A stretch of 64,000 bases of DNA, taken from positions 2,073,501 through 2,137,500 of the forward strand of contig NC_134765.1 in assembly GCF_050436995.1 (NCBI RefSeq). The letters run 5' to 3'. The translations under genes were made by a program, and so were the position numbers. Source of the stretch: Anticarsia gemmatalis (lineage: Eukaryota; Arthropoda; Insecta; Lepidoptera; Erebidae). Below the pieces are notes generated by a model. It saw only the letters and a list, made by a program, of their open reading frames with translations, had not been told where the DNA came from and did no database searches. This document shows, in pieces, positions 37,641-49,590 of this stretch; positions within the stretch are counted from its first letter, which is position 1, and each line of letters starts with the position of its first letter.

Positions 37641-38499
37641 GAAATACGCAAACAGAAGGAACTTTGTCACCAAAACTCATAGCTTTTCTTCACTCACAAT
37701 AATACATACTTTGCCTATACTAAGGCTTTCCTGATTAACTATGTCATCGACCCATCTAGCCACGATTTAGCCTGTATATACAACTACCGCTCTAATTATT
37801 ACTCTTTTGTCAAAGGACTTTTTGCAAACATACAAACAACTAACACAAGATGCAACCAAACTTAAAAATATTATTATTGGCTGGATTGCTAACGTATTTA
37901 TTTCTTGTGGGCATCGAACTGACGACCTACCGACGGAATGGTAGAAACGACCAAATTGACGATTGCGGCCCGAATGCCGCCAAATTTCAAAAGTGTTGGC
38001 TACACTTACCTAGATTCTATATTCTGTATGTGTGTGAGGTCGATTTGGCTTCTTCGCCGCTGCGATGGAAGTAAATGGTGGTAGCCGTGCCAAAGGATTT
38101 GGCTTAGAATAAATGTATAAGTCATACACGTTATTTGTGCAGTTCTCGAGCTGAAACTTGCAGAAAATAGATAATGTGAGAACAGTTTAGATGTGGTTTT
38201 GATTTACATAACATGTTGAACATATATTTTAGAGATTTATGTTATTCTGGCTGGCTGACTAGAGAGAGCTGAATTTATTTTCTAAAGTTTCTGGAGCACT
38301 ATTACAAAAGGACAGTGTCATTTTGATTTAGATGAAAAGCATAATAAGAAAAATCTTAACTACAAACTTACGAGTACGGTTAAATGCACGTAGAATAATG
38401 TAACATCGTACTATAGAAATATTTTCCAACAAAACGAGTTAACATAAAATGTTAACATTACTTCTTATGTCAATTCTATAACGCTGCTGATCAGAGTCT

Positions 38500-38560
38500 T
38501 TTCCCGAATTCAGGGAGGGTTTAGGCCTTAAATCTGCGAACTTACATTAATTCCTCATAT
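38500..38560 (+). repeat. Lepidopteran dispersed repeat fragment
   Basis: 'gaattcagggagggtttagg cctt' is a short remnant of the 'cccactgctgggca' family. Confidence 0.45.
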
Positions 38561-38679
38561 TTTAATCAAATATCAAATAGGTATTAAACGTTATCTTACG
38601 TAACCAACAAGGCCAATCCTATCTCATCGTCCTTATGACATTTAAACGAATTCCCTTAATTAAGTCAATTTATAATGAG

Positions 38680-38850
38680 TAGGCAAAAGAGTCCCGTGTG
38701 ATTTGAACGTATAATTGCCATGAACCTTCTCTCTGTCAACATTATAATTTGTCCAGCCCGACCCCACAGCCCGTTCCCGCAGACAGCCAGTGTAATTATC
38801 ACAATTGTCGGTTAAAAAGAAAATAAATACTTGTTTATGGCGCCTTCATT
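38680..38850. promoter_or_regulatory. Candidate conserved non-coding block
   Basis: A repeat-free block with spaced words such as gtataattgccatgaa, gtgtaattatcacaattg and tgtttatggcgcc. It contrasts with its surroundings and has no reading frame. The regulatory role is inferred. Confidence 0.25.
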
Positions 38851-39433
38851 TCGTAGTTCTAGTTTTTGTGTATGTATATTGATTTACCAAAAATCAAGGA
38901 TGGCATTGTATCCTGCTGGCAGCCTTGAATACAACCGAATTACAAATCAATCGACTTTGATTGAAACTAATATCAAATTAACTTCTTAATTTCAAACAAG
39001 TGCGTAAATAAACGTCGCTATAAAATTAAAAATAATAAGTCTTATTTATAAATAAGCTTGCCGATTTTACATTAAATTTATTCGAATCATGCTCAACCGA
39101 TTCAGAATTTTATTCCTGCGCCATAACGTTAAAATTAAGATTAATATTACGCTTGTAAACTCAATGTAAAACTAGCAACTACCCAAGAACTGCATTACCA
39201 AAATAAAGCGGAACATTTCATGTTAAATCCAAGATGAATAAGTGGGCAAAGTTGTCCAGTACATAACGAGCTGACAACAGAGACGGAACGAGTTCGCCTA
39301 ACGAATGATAGCACAAAGTTTTAAGTGAACTTCGCCTCAGATTATACGGTTAATTTGATAGCACGCTTAATTCCACACGAAATAAGTTTACGAACAATCC
39401 ACAACGACATAATTTTCATTTATTGGTTTAATT

Positions 39434-39851
39434 TAGAGATGTACCGACTAGCCGGCGACTAGGCCGTAAAGCCGACTATTGGGGCACTTTTGTATTTGAC
39501 AATGATGTTATTTCTTGTTAGTTGTTAATTGAAGTAGTGGATGCCTCCTTGAAAATTTGAATTCATGTTATTGATTATATGATTTTGAATTGAATGTTTT
39601 GGAAATACCGCAATTTAGTTTACTCTTGTGATAATTTAAAAATCAATAAGTACACATTTATACGTTAATAACTGATTACAGAAAGGAAATCAGCTTTATT
39701 TCAGCGTTGGTTTTAATAAAGAGACGATTGTTCTCAACAGGGTAAGAAATTTGTATGATTGTAGACTGCCACAACCGATTTGCACTGACTAATCGGCTTC
39801 TTTACAGCCGACTAATCGGCTTGTCAGCCAAAGTCTACGGGCACATCTCTA
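39434..39851. mobile_element. Non-autonomous hAT element, 418 bp, exact 8-bp target duplication
   Basis: The left end tagagatgtaccg and the complement of the right end tagagatgtgcccg match closely. The host octamer gtttaatt is found exactly on both sides (39426-39433 and 39852-39859). Subterminal regions carry repeated 'gccgacta' / 'tagtcggc' words in both orientations, typical sites for hAT transposase. The middle is AT-rich and non-coding. Confidence 0.9.
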
Positions 39852-39859
39852 GTTTAATT

Positions 39860-41011
39860 ATCATATAGGTAAGTTTGGATAAGTGAAGAGCTCTCTCCTC
39901 TGTTCGTATCCCTCGGGTATCGCCCGGGATTATATCATGAGGATAGACTGTATTTACCTGTGAAACCGTCAACAATCCGTTTGGCCAATAACTGTAATTA
40001 TGAAGCCGGGAAACTACTAACTTACATGATCGTAATTCGTAATGAAAGCTTTCATAGATTAGATTATAACATTACTGACCTTTTGAACGTATGAGCTGGC
40101 TGTTTAATGATTTGGTTTTTTAATAAATTACATGATTATAAAAGATTCAGCTAGACTAGTGAACCGGGCAACCTAACCTAGCAAGATAAATTTCAATTCG
40201 TCAAAACGAATAATGTGTGACCTATTTTTCTTCGTCTTCGAATGTCCTTAGTCCGTCTCCAAAGCATTTATTACATGATCGTCCTAAAGAACACTAATTT
40301 ATTATTAAAAATAATAAATTCGGTTCAGCAGTTCCTGAGTTATGAAACAGAATTTAGCGAGTTTCTTCCATAATACCATATAGTTTTGATGTTCACCCTA
40401 TAAAACACAGTTATGGTTTGAAATGAAACAGAAATGGCCGCATGTTAGGTGGTACTATAACGATCTTTAAACGCGATACGTGTCGTACGTGGCAAGGCTC
40501 TAACACAACGAATAAAACGTGACAGATACAGGCATCACGATAACCTATTTCCTAGAAACGTACTTTTTATATCGTCTCAATAAAAGTCTTATACGTCTTC
40601 TACGGCGGTGCAGAGGAAGAACATTTTTCGAATGAAGAAAATAGTTTACATTCGAATGAAATTCTGAAATTCTAAATCATAACTTTTTAACTTTCGCGTT
40701 GCATGTTTAATATATGGTAATCTGCGCCGAATTTATTAAAATTTTAGGCTTTCCAGGGAAAAAATATATATCAAATCATTTGTTCATTTAAGTCAAACAC
40801 TAACAGTTCTTATAATCTACCACTTGCTCGGAAAGGTAAAATGCGTTAATTCCCGACTCCTATCATATATTAAACACGAAGTTCTTTTTGTACGATAATA
40901 TAATTTACAACAGACAGAATAATTATTTTCTATAAGTTCACTGTTTAGGTGGGTAAGTGGTTTCTTCTCTACTTTTCGTTATTGAAGGGCCTATTGTCTA
41001 ATTTTTCTTGG
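39860..41011. other. Intergenic DNA
   Basis: No repeat or gene named. A mixed-composition patch at 40440-40620 is unassigned. Confidence 0.45.
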
Positions 41012-41030
41012 CCATACTACACTCCAGCCT

Positions 41031-41404
41031 TTTTTTTTTTTTTTTCGTCAGCAAAACCCGTTGGAGTCGATTAAAACGACCCACCGGCTAGGTCCCCGCT
41101 GCACTGGGACTGCGCAAACGGGGTATGTGGTCCGCCGTAGAGCCCACTAAAAACCTGACGAGTGTCCAACCGCTTCCGCAAAGACGTGCGCCGGGATAAC
41201 CGCTATGAGCTAGTACCGCAAGACGCACGCCATGCGCGGCTCGCCCCCTGTAGGGGGGCCCTACCCTGGGTGATGCCGCCTGGGTGGATAGTGACGGCAT
41301 CAAACACCATAGACGATGGACGTGACACCACCCGCCCATCACCTATCTTGGGAACCTCACCTCTCCTGTGGGCGACGGAAGTCCCATTCCGCCACCCGGA
41401 GGTT
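41031..41404 (-). mobile_element. 5'-truncated LINE 3' end with poly(A) and 19-bp target duplication
   Basis: A poly(T) of 15 at 41031-41045 is the poly(A) of a minus-strand insert of about 360 bp. The host sequence ccatactacactccagcct occurs exactly at 41012-41030 and 41405-41423. The insert is strikingly GC-rich. It resembles the 3' untranslated tail of a jockey/R1-superfamily LINE ('ggtgggtcgttttaatcgac tcc' before the poly(A)), which is family recall and not proven here. No reverse transcriptase is left. The open frames within it come from GC content. Confidence 0.85.
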
Positions 41405-41844
41405 CCATACTACACTCCAGCCTAGTATGAGAACTTTAAAGATAAAATTGCAAAAGCTATATGTAGTGGTAAACCCAAGACCATGTAAACAACCATCTCA
41501 TACACTGCCACCCAAACAAACTCTATGGTTTGAATGGAAAAAATAAAGCCGTCTTTAAACTAAATCCAATGAATGCACATTGTTCGAATAATATGAGAAT
41601 ACTAACACACAGGTTATGCTCGGTTTACTAGGTTACTATCGTTTCCTGTGACTAGGGAAGCATGACTGTACATCCGATATTCTCGCACCGAAAACCAGTC
41701 TCCCAATCAAACACAACCCACTACTATCCACTGTATCTAGATTACACTACAGTTATAGTGTACCACAGATAATACTAATAATAGAACTATAGCACGATTC
41801 TCTACCACTATCGACTAACGACAAAGGCTGTCGGAAAAAATTGT

Positions 41845-41950
41845 ATAAAAATCTGATCAGCGTCTCTAGCGGATGGCGTAGGAACTATTTTTGCAGTACA
41901 TTTTAAATGTCAAAACCTCGATACTAGAGGCGCTGATAATTTTTACATGC
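41845..41950. repeat. Imperfect inverted repeat of about 27 bp
   Basis: 'ataaaaatctgatcagcgtc tctag' on the left pairs with 'ctagaggcgctgataatttt tac' on the right with a few mismatches, about 50 bases apart. This fits a small decayed MITE. Confidence 0.5.
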
Positions 41951-42101
41951 ATAATTTAATAATTAAATTAATTAATTTAATGTATTTTTTTTTTCATAAT
42001 AACCGGTTATTGATATTAACGCTATTAGAGGTCCCTTCTTTTTTTTGTAGTGTCGTTTAAAAGTCCGTTTAGCAGTTTTGAATTAATCGATATTATATAG
42101 A

Positions 42102-42156
42102 TAGGCAGACAAACGCGTCGAAAGACACAAAGTCTTTCGACGCGTTTGTCTGCCTA
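42102..42156. repeat. Perfect 25-bp hairpin, 5-base loop
   Basis: Arms 42102-42126 (taggcagacaaacgcgtcga plus aagac) and 42132-42156 are exact complements around acaaa. The left arm continues a stretch (from 42060, 'agtccgtttagcagtttt') that looks like a common transposon end, so the right arm is probably an inverted duplication of that end. Confidence 0.9.
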
Positions 42157-42159
42157 CTT

Positions 42160-43305
42160 CTTTACAATTGGTTGTATTGAGTACCTACTAAACATAATGT
42201 ATATCCGAAATACATGTTTTGTTTCCAATTTGGTTTATGTAAAACACGTACATAATTCCTGGTATCTGTTTAATCATAGGGACATGAATATTTAGATGTG
42301 CAATCAGTGCGATCAGACGCATACGCCATCAAATGCTTCAATTGTGATGGCCGATATTGTAATAATTATTTGTCGTAATATTTAGGGAGAAATAGTTCTT
42401 CTCCTGGATAATATGGGTACATCCATTACATCTGCCAAAGAATTGTTTATATCTGAAAATGTTGAAAATAGACGTTTCAACATTTTCAGAAGTTTTTAAG
42501 TTTCATTTACAACAAGATTCTAGCGCACTACCAACTATTTCCAAAAGGTTTCGTTCTTTTTTATATTCATCAATGTTTCGGTTTATTCAGCTCTTTTAAA
42601 ATACCGGACCATGTCCACAAATTGACAGGTGACATTTCATTTCATCATTTCAAGTTTCAGTACCGGTAATGGAGTGTCTATGAAACATACATGCATCTTG
42701 TTTTTCTCGTGCGGTATAAAAAAATATACCTAGATATTTCATATTTCTGTCAATGTTACCTTTAATGAAGGCTACCTTTATGTCACCGCACAACCAACAA
42801 CCTTACTTTTACAACACGAATTCAAAAGGAAATTGTACAAACAGTTATAGAAATTAGCAAAGCGAATATAAAATTATCGCACTAACTATTGAACTATTTC
42901 AAACATCATTTATTTCCTGCAGCTGAATCCTACCAACATGTCTTACTAATAAAATACGTAAACAAATTCGCAATACCGCTATGAAATATCAAATAGTATC
43001 GTCGGTGTATCGTAGGTAAATTGCAGTGCAGTCCTGTGGTTTAATTTCGTGTTCGCCGGAGGCTATAGACGGTAGACAGATGCGCATATTTGTACCCAGG
43101 CTGGAATTATAATAGAAATGTCGCACGTACCTTAACTATTAGGTTGGTTTGTGCTACGGTGGATATAATTTGAATTGCCCGTACATTTCACTGAGTTCGG
43201 TATATTTGAACGCGATGCAGGACTGTGGCTGCTTTTGCAAACATGTTTTTAATTAGATAGTTCGCGTTTTCGGGTCGGTTCTGTTTAGTCTAGCTTTGGT
43301 TTTAG
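42160..43305. other. Intergenic DNA
   Basis: Nothing recognised apart from a short inverted pair at 42455-42490 (atgttgaaaat / attttcaacat-like). Confidence 0.4.
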
Positions 43306-43311
43306 ATGAGA

Positions 43312-43557
43312 CTAGCCGACCCGCGCAACTTCGCTTGCGTCACATAAGAGAGAATGGGTCAAAAATTTCCCCGTATTTGTAACATTTCTTACTGCTGCTC
43401 TGCTCCTATTGGTCGTAGCGTGATGATATATAGCCTATAACCTTCCTCGATAAATGGGCTATCTAACACTGAAAGAATTTTTCAAATCGGATCAGTAGTT
43501 CCTGAGATTAGCGCGTTCAAACAAACAAACTCTTCAGCTTTATAATATTAGTATAGA
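43312..43557 (-). mobile_element. Helitron-like element, complete, first of an inverted pair
   Basis: Minus-strand copy. The 5' end TCTATACTAATATTATAAAG is at 43557 and the hairpin and CTAG end is at 43312-43315 (here followed by cc in place of ct). Confidence 0.85.
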
Positions 43558-43866
43558 TTTGTTATGTTTATTATAGTACAGTTGTTCTATAAACGAAAAG
43601 CAATTTAAAGCAGGTCAAAGAATTACAATTATTGCTATCTATGCTTATTACTTTACTACTATATTATAAAGGGAGAATTTTCAAGATTTTGTTTTAGAGA
43701 TAATCTCCTAAATACAGGGTAAATACGTATTCCAAAAAACCATTGAAAGGTACATGACTGCATGTGGACATAGACTATAGGAATATGATGTCAGCAATTT
43801 CACCTGAGTGAAAACAGAACATAGTAAAATGAATATTAATATTAAATATCATTTACAGTTTCTGTA

Positions 43867-44130
43867 TCTATACTAATATTATAAAGCTGAAGAGTTTGTT
43901 TGTTTGTTTGTTTGTCTGTTTGTTTGAACGCGCTAATCTCAGTAACTCCTGGTCTGATTTGAAAAATTCTTTCACTGTTAGATAACCCATTTATCGAGGA
44001 AGGCTTTAGGCTATATATCATCACGCTACGACCAATAGGAGCAGAGTACCAGTAAAAAATGTTACAAAAACGGGGAAAAATTTCGCCCATTCACTAATGT
44101 GACGCAAGCGAAGTTGCACGGGTCAGATAG
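43867..44130 (+). mobile_element. Helitron-like element, complete, second of an inverted pair
   Basis: Plus-strand copy beginning TCTATACTAATATTATAAAG after a host A. It has a longer (gttt)n/(gtct) tract and ends gggtcagATAG, so the terminal CTAG is mutated to ATAG. The minus-strand 82-codon frame across it is an artefact. Confidence 0.85.
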
Positions 44131-44493
44131 TCTTTAATATTTTTATTAAATACAGCAATTTATTCAATATTTTTATAAATGGCCGTCAATTATTACAATG
44201 TGCATGTGACAAACCCGATATTGAATGTTATAAAGCTCTGATTAACTGCCGCAGCCTCGATTACTGTCTGTAATCCAATTCATATGAATGGATTTATAAA
44301 TTCAATTTATTGTATAAATCATACGATTGTAATATTTGTAATACTCTACAAGTTCAATTACGGCTACTAAAATTGTTGTTTTTATCAAGTTACTGCATTT
44401 TTCGTGTGTTAAAATTTTAATTTGCGAGATTTTCGCATAATATTACTGTTAAACTTTCGTGTTGCATTTTCATTTTATAAACTTTCATATAAT

Positions 44494-44621
44494 TATTTGT
44501 GCGATTCTCAAATAATTGTTTCGGGTATGGTGGTGCTATGTGTCCATTGTTTGTATGTTTGTTAAAGTCCCCGCGACACAAGAGCAATTCTTAGTGCGGG
44601 AGTTGTCTTTTATAAAATAAA
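44494..44621 (+). mobile_element. tRNA-derived SINE fragment (family B), head lost
   Basis: 'ttatttgtgcgattctcaaa taattgtttcgggtat ... gtccccgcgacacaagagca attcttagtgcgggagttgt', followed by an A-rich tail. Confidence 0.75.
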
Positions 44622-44832
44622 AAAAAAATATAAAAAAATAATGAACATACAACAGCAGCGCTGATTCGGTAACCTGCGCTGAAACGTCAGTTATTTCGAG
44701 GTAAAATGCTTGCTCGTGTTAATTCCCGTATTCTATTATATAATAAACTTTGCATATTCTTCCTAAATCTTCGTCCCAAATGGTGGTAGATCAGACTTCC
44801 AAACTTTCCTCTCGCGTCATATTCTACTAGAA

Positions 44833-44998
44833 CAGTGGTTCCCAACCAGTGGTCCGCAGACCATTGGTGGTCCGCGGGCAAGTCAAAATATGGTCCGCGA
44901 ATGATCTAAAAATGTTAAATTTTCAAGATGATTATTACCCCTGCTAACGAGAATAATAGAAAAGTGGTCCCGGACTAAGAAAAGGTTGGGAACCCCTG
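44833..44998. mobile_element. hAT MITE, 166 bp, near-exact 8-bp target duplication
   Basis: The end cagtggttcccaacc pairs with ggttgggaacccctg, the classic hAT end type. Flanking octamers tactagaa and tactaaaa differ at one position. 'ggtccgc' words recur inside. It is non-coding. Confidence 0.9.
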
Positions 44999-45048
44999 TA
45001 CTAAAAAAATATTTTAAAACTATATTAAATATTTTTAAACTAAACTAC

Positions 45049-46106
45049 AAAGGAGAATGGGCAAAATTGTATGGAGCCTGGGCGATCCGCGGCCAAACTT
45101 GATTTTGTTTTTTTTTAATGTAGTTTGGTCCTATAATTACTGTGTAGAAGTTTTATTGCCGCGACGCACTTATATGACGAATAAAATACATTTTTGTTTT
45201 TGAGCACTTTTAATAGTATAAAACATATTTTGGCTTATATTCGGAGATTAAATAAAAAGTACTATTTCTTATATTGCACACAAATATAGACATTATTAAT
45301 ATTCGAAAAATGTTAATAAGTAAATATATAAATATCGTAAGAATAAACATCTTGCTCTTCTATAACATATTCACTGAGACGACTTATCTGTTGTTCATGA
45401 TCTTCTTCTTATTAGAAGAAGCTTGTCTTGAATGCTCAGCTCAATAACGAGATGTTCATAGCCAGTTGTGCTCACTGGTCGGTATACGATCTGTGGGTTA
45501 AGCAGCCGTTGGCGCGGTCATTCCATAGATGGGTGACCGCATAGTGGTATTTGAACTGAGCGTCTCCATGCTTCGGAGGGCGCATAAAAAGTCGGTCCCG
45601 GTTGTTGTCAACTAAGATAACAGTCGTTAAGCCATGTCAAAGGCCTTTCGGGTGGCTTGAACTTTGACACTATCTTAACCATATAATAGATAGATAGCAT
45701 AATAACTACGAGCTAACTTCACTTCATACGTACCCAGAGTGAAAAAGAATAAGATCATCTTCTGACAGATTTGGAAAATCGTCGAGAAAAAAGGCTGATC
45801 GCCGGTGATACGTTGGAATGCTGCTCTTTGTCTATTCATATTGTTACGATTGTTGTTTATGTTGATGGCATTGTAATCGTTATAAGAAGATGTAACGTAA
45901 TTTCACAACGTTAAATGCATTACAGACACGAAATAATCGTTTTCATGATCTATGAAATTCTATTATATTTACATGTTAATATATTGTCTCCTAAAAGAAT
46001 TGCAGCGAAACGTTCTTAGTAAAACTTGTTCCTAGTTATCATTACTTTAATTTGACACTACTTTCATTAGTGGCCGCCGACCGCCCAGAAGTGCCCATTC
46101 TCTTTT
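45049..46106. mobile_element. Possible non-autonomous element, about 1.06 kb
   Basis: The left end aaaggagaatgggcaaaatt continues 'gtatggagcctgggc'. The right end 'cgcccagaagtgcccattct cttt' is its rough complement. The left end resembles the better-defined element at 49.6 kb, and the two are of similar length. The second 5S-derived SINE lies inside it. No target duplication was found. Confidence 0.35.
45425..45690 (+). mobile_element. 5S rRNA-derived SINE, copy 2 (best preserved)
   Basis: From about 45451 the text tracks 5S rRNA base by base with gaps: gatgttcatagcc, cactggtcggtatacgatc, then the A-box region ggttaagcagccgttggcgc (from 45497) and the C-box gatgggtgaccgc (45528-45540). The block 'ctccatgcttcggagggc' and a tail ending 'aactttgacactatcttaac' and (atag)n follow. 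These are the parts of a SINE3-type element with an internal RNA polymerase III type 1 promoter. The copy at 4.2-4.5 kb has the same order on the other strand. Confidence 0.75.
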
Positions 46107-46164
46107 ATTTAATTTTTTACTCATTGTGACAATTGCAAATGATGTATATTTTAAATTTACTCTA

Positions 46165-46290
46165 CTACTAAGCAGTCCTCCGAGAGTGAGAGAGGGATTA
46201 GAACTTGAGTTCACCACGCTGACCAAATGCGGGTTGAGGACTTTGCATTACCTCAAGAACTGTTTAATGTTTTCCTTTACCTTTTCACTG
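46165..46290 (+). repeat. Lepidopteran dispersed repeat ('ccaaatgcgggttg' type)
   Basis: 'gagggattagaacttgagtt caccacgctgaccaaatgcg ggttgaggactttgcat' matches the copies at 15.4 and 52.3 kb. Confidence 0.7.
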
Positions 46291-46299
46291 CCCTTAATG

Positions 46300-49200
46300 C
46301 ACAGGAAATTTCTAAAATAAACTCTATCGGAGAAAATATTATACAAGCCGTGACATTTCTTTATATATTTTACTGTATAAACATACAAGTATGAGCTTAG
46401 ATAGCGGTCTTAATATTACAGTGCATCGTGCAAGAAAAAGGAACAGAGTTTAGTAGAAGAAAATCTGTATTTTTTAATACTATGTGTAGAAAATCGTGCT
46501 GAATCTTTTATATATATATTTTATTGCACGTAACGTTTGTATATTAATAGTAAGCACAGTGTCGTTGGTATAAAATGTATTCCTCCATTACAAAAAAAAA
46601 ATATTTACAATTGTTACTAACATGTTTAAATAGCTGTAAGTCACCCATGCTACTTAAATAAATAAATATTTTTAGTGATGCTGATAAAATGACTAACATT
46701 TGGATATAGAACTGAATGTCTCTGGTTATTATTGTTTTACTTTCAATATTTGCATGGTATTACAGTGATCTGATGGGTGCTATATCTATTTACCGCAAAG
46801 ATAAGTTGATTGTCTGAATTTATTTCCCCTCTAACTTGATAAATTGAACAGATAAAAACGGAATTCGAGATACCTACAAAACCAAATAAACATTACTATA
46901 ATGGGTGTATTTTCTTCGCTTGTTTTCCCTAAAGAATACTCGTATACTGGTACTTCCTTACAATAGGGTTTGTCTCTCTGACAGGTGTCAGACAATGCGG
47001 TATTAGAACGATAAATATTTTATTTTATCTCGCTGCTCGTTTAATGAGAAATACGATCGCAAAAAATGTTCTGATTGTCTTGTTCGACGTTTAACTGCCA
47101 AAAATATATAGAATAATGAATGTTGTTAAACAATATCTCTATTTTTAGATAAACACATGCTAAACAATGTACGTTTAAAAATTATATTAGGTAAAAATAT
47201 AATTTTCATAAAAACTTCAATCAAAAGATTTATAAAGAACAAAATACATATTTACGCCAATTTATCTTTGAACTTTATCAAAGAAAAACTAATTGAAAGT
47301 TTACGTTGTCTAAAAGGTAATAAAATTCAAAAAACTTGCAGAATGAAGCTTTTAAGTTGGAGTTTGTAAAGGCATTCTCATTATGTATTTAATTCTGCCT
47401 TCACAATATTTGAGCGTCCCTTTACTCACTTGCGAGATAAAAAAAAAGTACTAAAGGTTTAATTTATCTATTGTACGTTTACAATCTTTAGGGCCAGTTT
47501 TACAGTTCATGAATAATTAGTGATGGGTAAACTATCCAATAGGTAGAGTAATGGCAAATGTATAAACACGACTTTCATTTCTTCTGATCTATCTAATACT
47601 TATGCATATAGAAATTTTGAAACCGGATAAAGGATTTATTAAGAAATCTTTAGCGTTTGATGTTTTATAATGACAGCAAATACTTTTTTCTTAATCATGT
47701 TTCTTTATCCAACGGTTGGAAGCTTGTAGCAAAATAAACATCGGCTTCATACTTGCTGCTGCAAATTGTACGAATGTTTGCATGCATTTAATGAGAGCAA
47801 TCAACTAGAATAATGTTAGTAAAACAACATCAGTTCACACAATTATCACACATCGATACCTCCTCAAAATAATAAGTCACCTGAAAAATTGAAATAAAAA
47901 AATACACTAACATTAAGATCATGGTTTATTATTTACGTTTTTATAAAAAATAAAAATACTTAAATATGTTAGACTCAGTACCTATACTTAGGAGATATCG
48001 GAATATTAGTTCCACTGAAATCTAATATGTCCGTATGATTAAAAATTCCATCTATTTCGCAACGTCGTATTCGTGTTCTGATTCCCTCGCAGTGGCCATG
48101 ATTACATCGATATTGGTAATCCTACTGCCGACGGACGGATTAAACAGATAAGTGATGTTGACCATTGGTTACAGCCCCTCTTCTGAAACCACTAACTTGC
48201 AAGATAAGGATTCAATGCACGAATGTTGAGAAAAGTTTTTTGAACTATTGATAATTAAATATTGCAAGAGTATTAACGCGATCATGGTCACGAAACTTTG
48301 ACAATCGATTCGATCGTTGACCGATTTTTGATGAAGAATAATGATGGTAGTTGAAAAAGTTGAATTTTTTCAAATTATACATATAAGGGCAAAGCAAACG
48401 CTGTACTCATAGTATTTATAAAATTACTAAACCCTTTGGATGTACGATTTGATTTAGATAATAATATACTTACGTTTTCATTATTGTTTAACTGGATGAG
48501 ATCATTATTTTTGCACCAGTCCAAGTCATGTAACACAAAAGACCTACAGGTTATGAAAATATGATAAAAATTACTTAATATTATTAATACACGGATCACG
48601 AAACGTTTTAATATAAAACGTTTATGAGAAGGTAACCTAGTCTGTCTAGACATGTTAATTATTTCGTTACAATTAAAAATAAATGCTCGTCGTTTGGAAA
48701 ACTCCAAGTAATGTTTGAGTTGGGTACAATTCGTACAATTGTGTGTTGCTCTCCTGGGCCTTGTGTAAATAAATAACACAATATTCGCACGACACTCAGA
48801 TTTGGGAACATGTCTACTTAACTATTAATTTAAGTAAACATTATAACTGTACTGCTTTCATTCAAGTGGTGTCTAACTTAAAAAAAAGGAAAATCTTTGG
48901 TTTTAATCAAGTTACTAATCGTACGAAGACTTTACTTTATCTACATAATATTAAAATCGTGTGTAAGTGTGTAACCATGTATAAGGAAATAAAAATAAGT
49001 CTTATTTTGTATCAAATCTAACCTAAATAAAACAAATTAGAAGACTCCTTAAGGCCTAACTCCTTCCAAAATTCAGAGCGAAACCAGTGCCTAATAATCG
49101 GTTAAATTTATTTAATAAAGACAAATAGTCTTCATTAGTCCAAACTTTAAACCTCAACATTAATAAAAACTAACCACGTACTCCTTTAGAACCTAATCCA

Positions 49201-49590
49201 GCCGACTAGTCGATAATCTAACGTCTCCTTCATTTATACGCGGGTAAAACCTGAATAGACACTAATGCACTTCGCTTGGCTCTATCGTTCTGCTTGTATG
49301 CCTTTTACACCACTACCAGACGAATTCGAAATGGCACACTTCCAAAAGATAACCAGACGTCAATTTATAGACCTCAAATGTGCTATAAATATCTACGCGA
49401 TGTTATAGATTTTAGATAACAAGTTAGGCTGTTAAAGATTTTTTGGATGCCTACTTGTATCACTAATTAGTATACGATCAACATTATTTATTGATATTTT
49501 ATGGCCAGATTTTCGATCAAGGACAAAGTTTTCAGTCCACAGATACATATACAAGGAATAACAACTTCTGACATGATGTTTGAAAAATCT
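46300..49590. other. Intergenic AT-rich DNA
   Basis: No gene or named repeat. The 134-codon minus-strand frame at 48375-48779 has a biased, AT-driven composition and no motif that I recognise. Confidence 0.4.

Noticed and set aside
41088..41425. Overlapping open frames at 41.1-41.4 kb
   Set aside because: They lie inside the GC-rich LINE 3' tail, which is untranslated in such elements.
45451..45545. Possible functional 5S rRNA gene
   Set aside because: Too many differences from 5S rRNA, no normal 3' end, and continuation into a SINE body and tail.
48375..48779. 134-codon minus-strand frame
   Set aside because: No recognisable domain, and its composition is typical of AT-rich non-coding DNA. 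Only a database search could rescue it.
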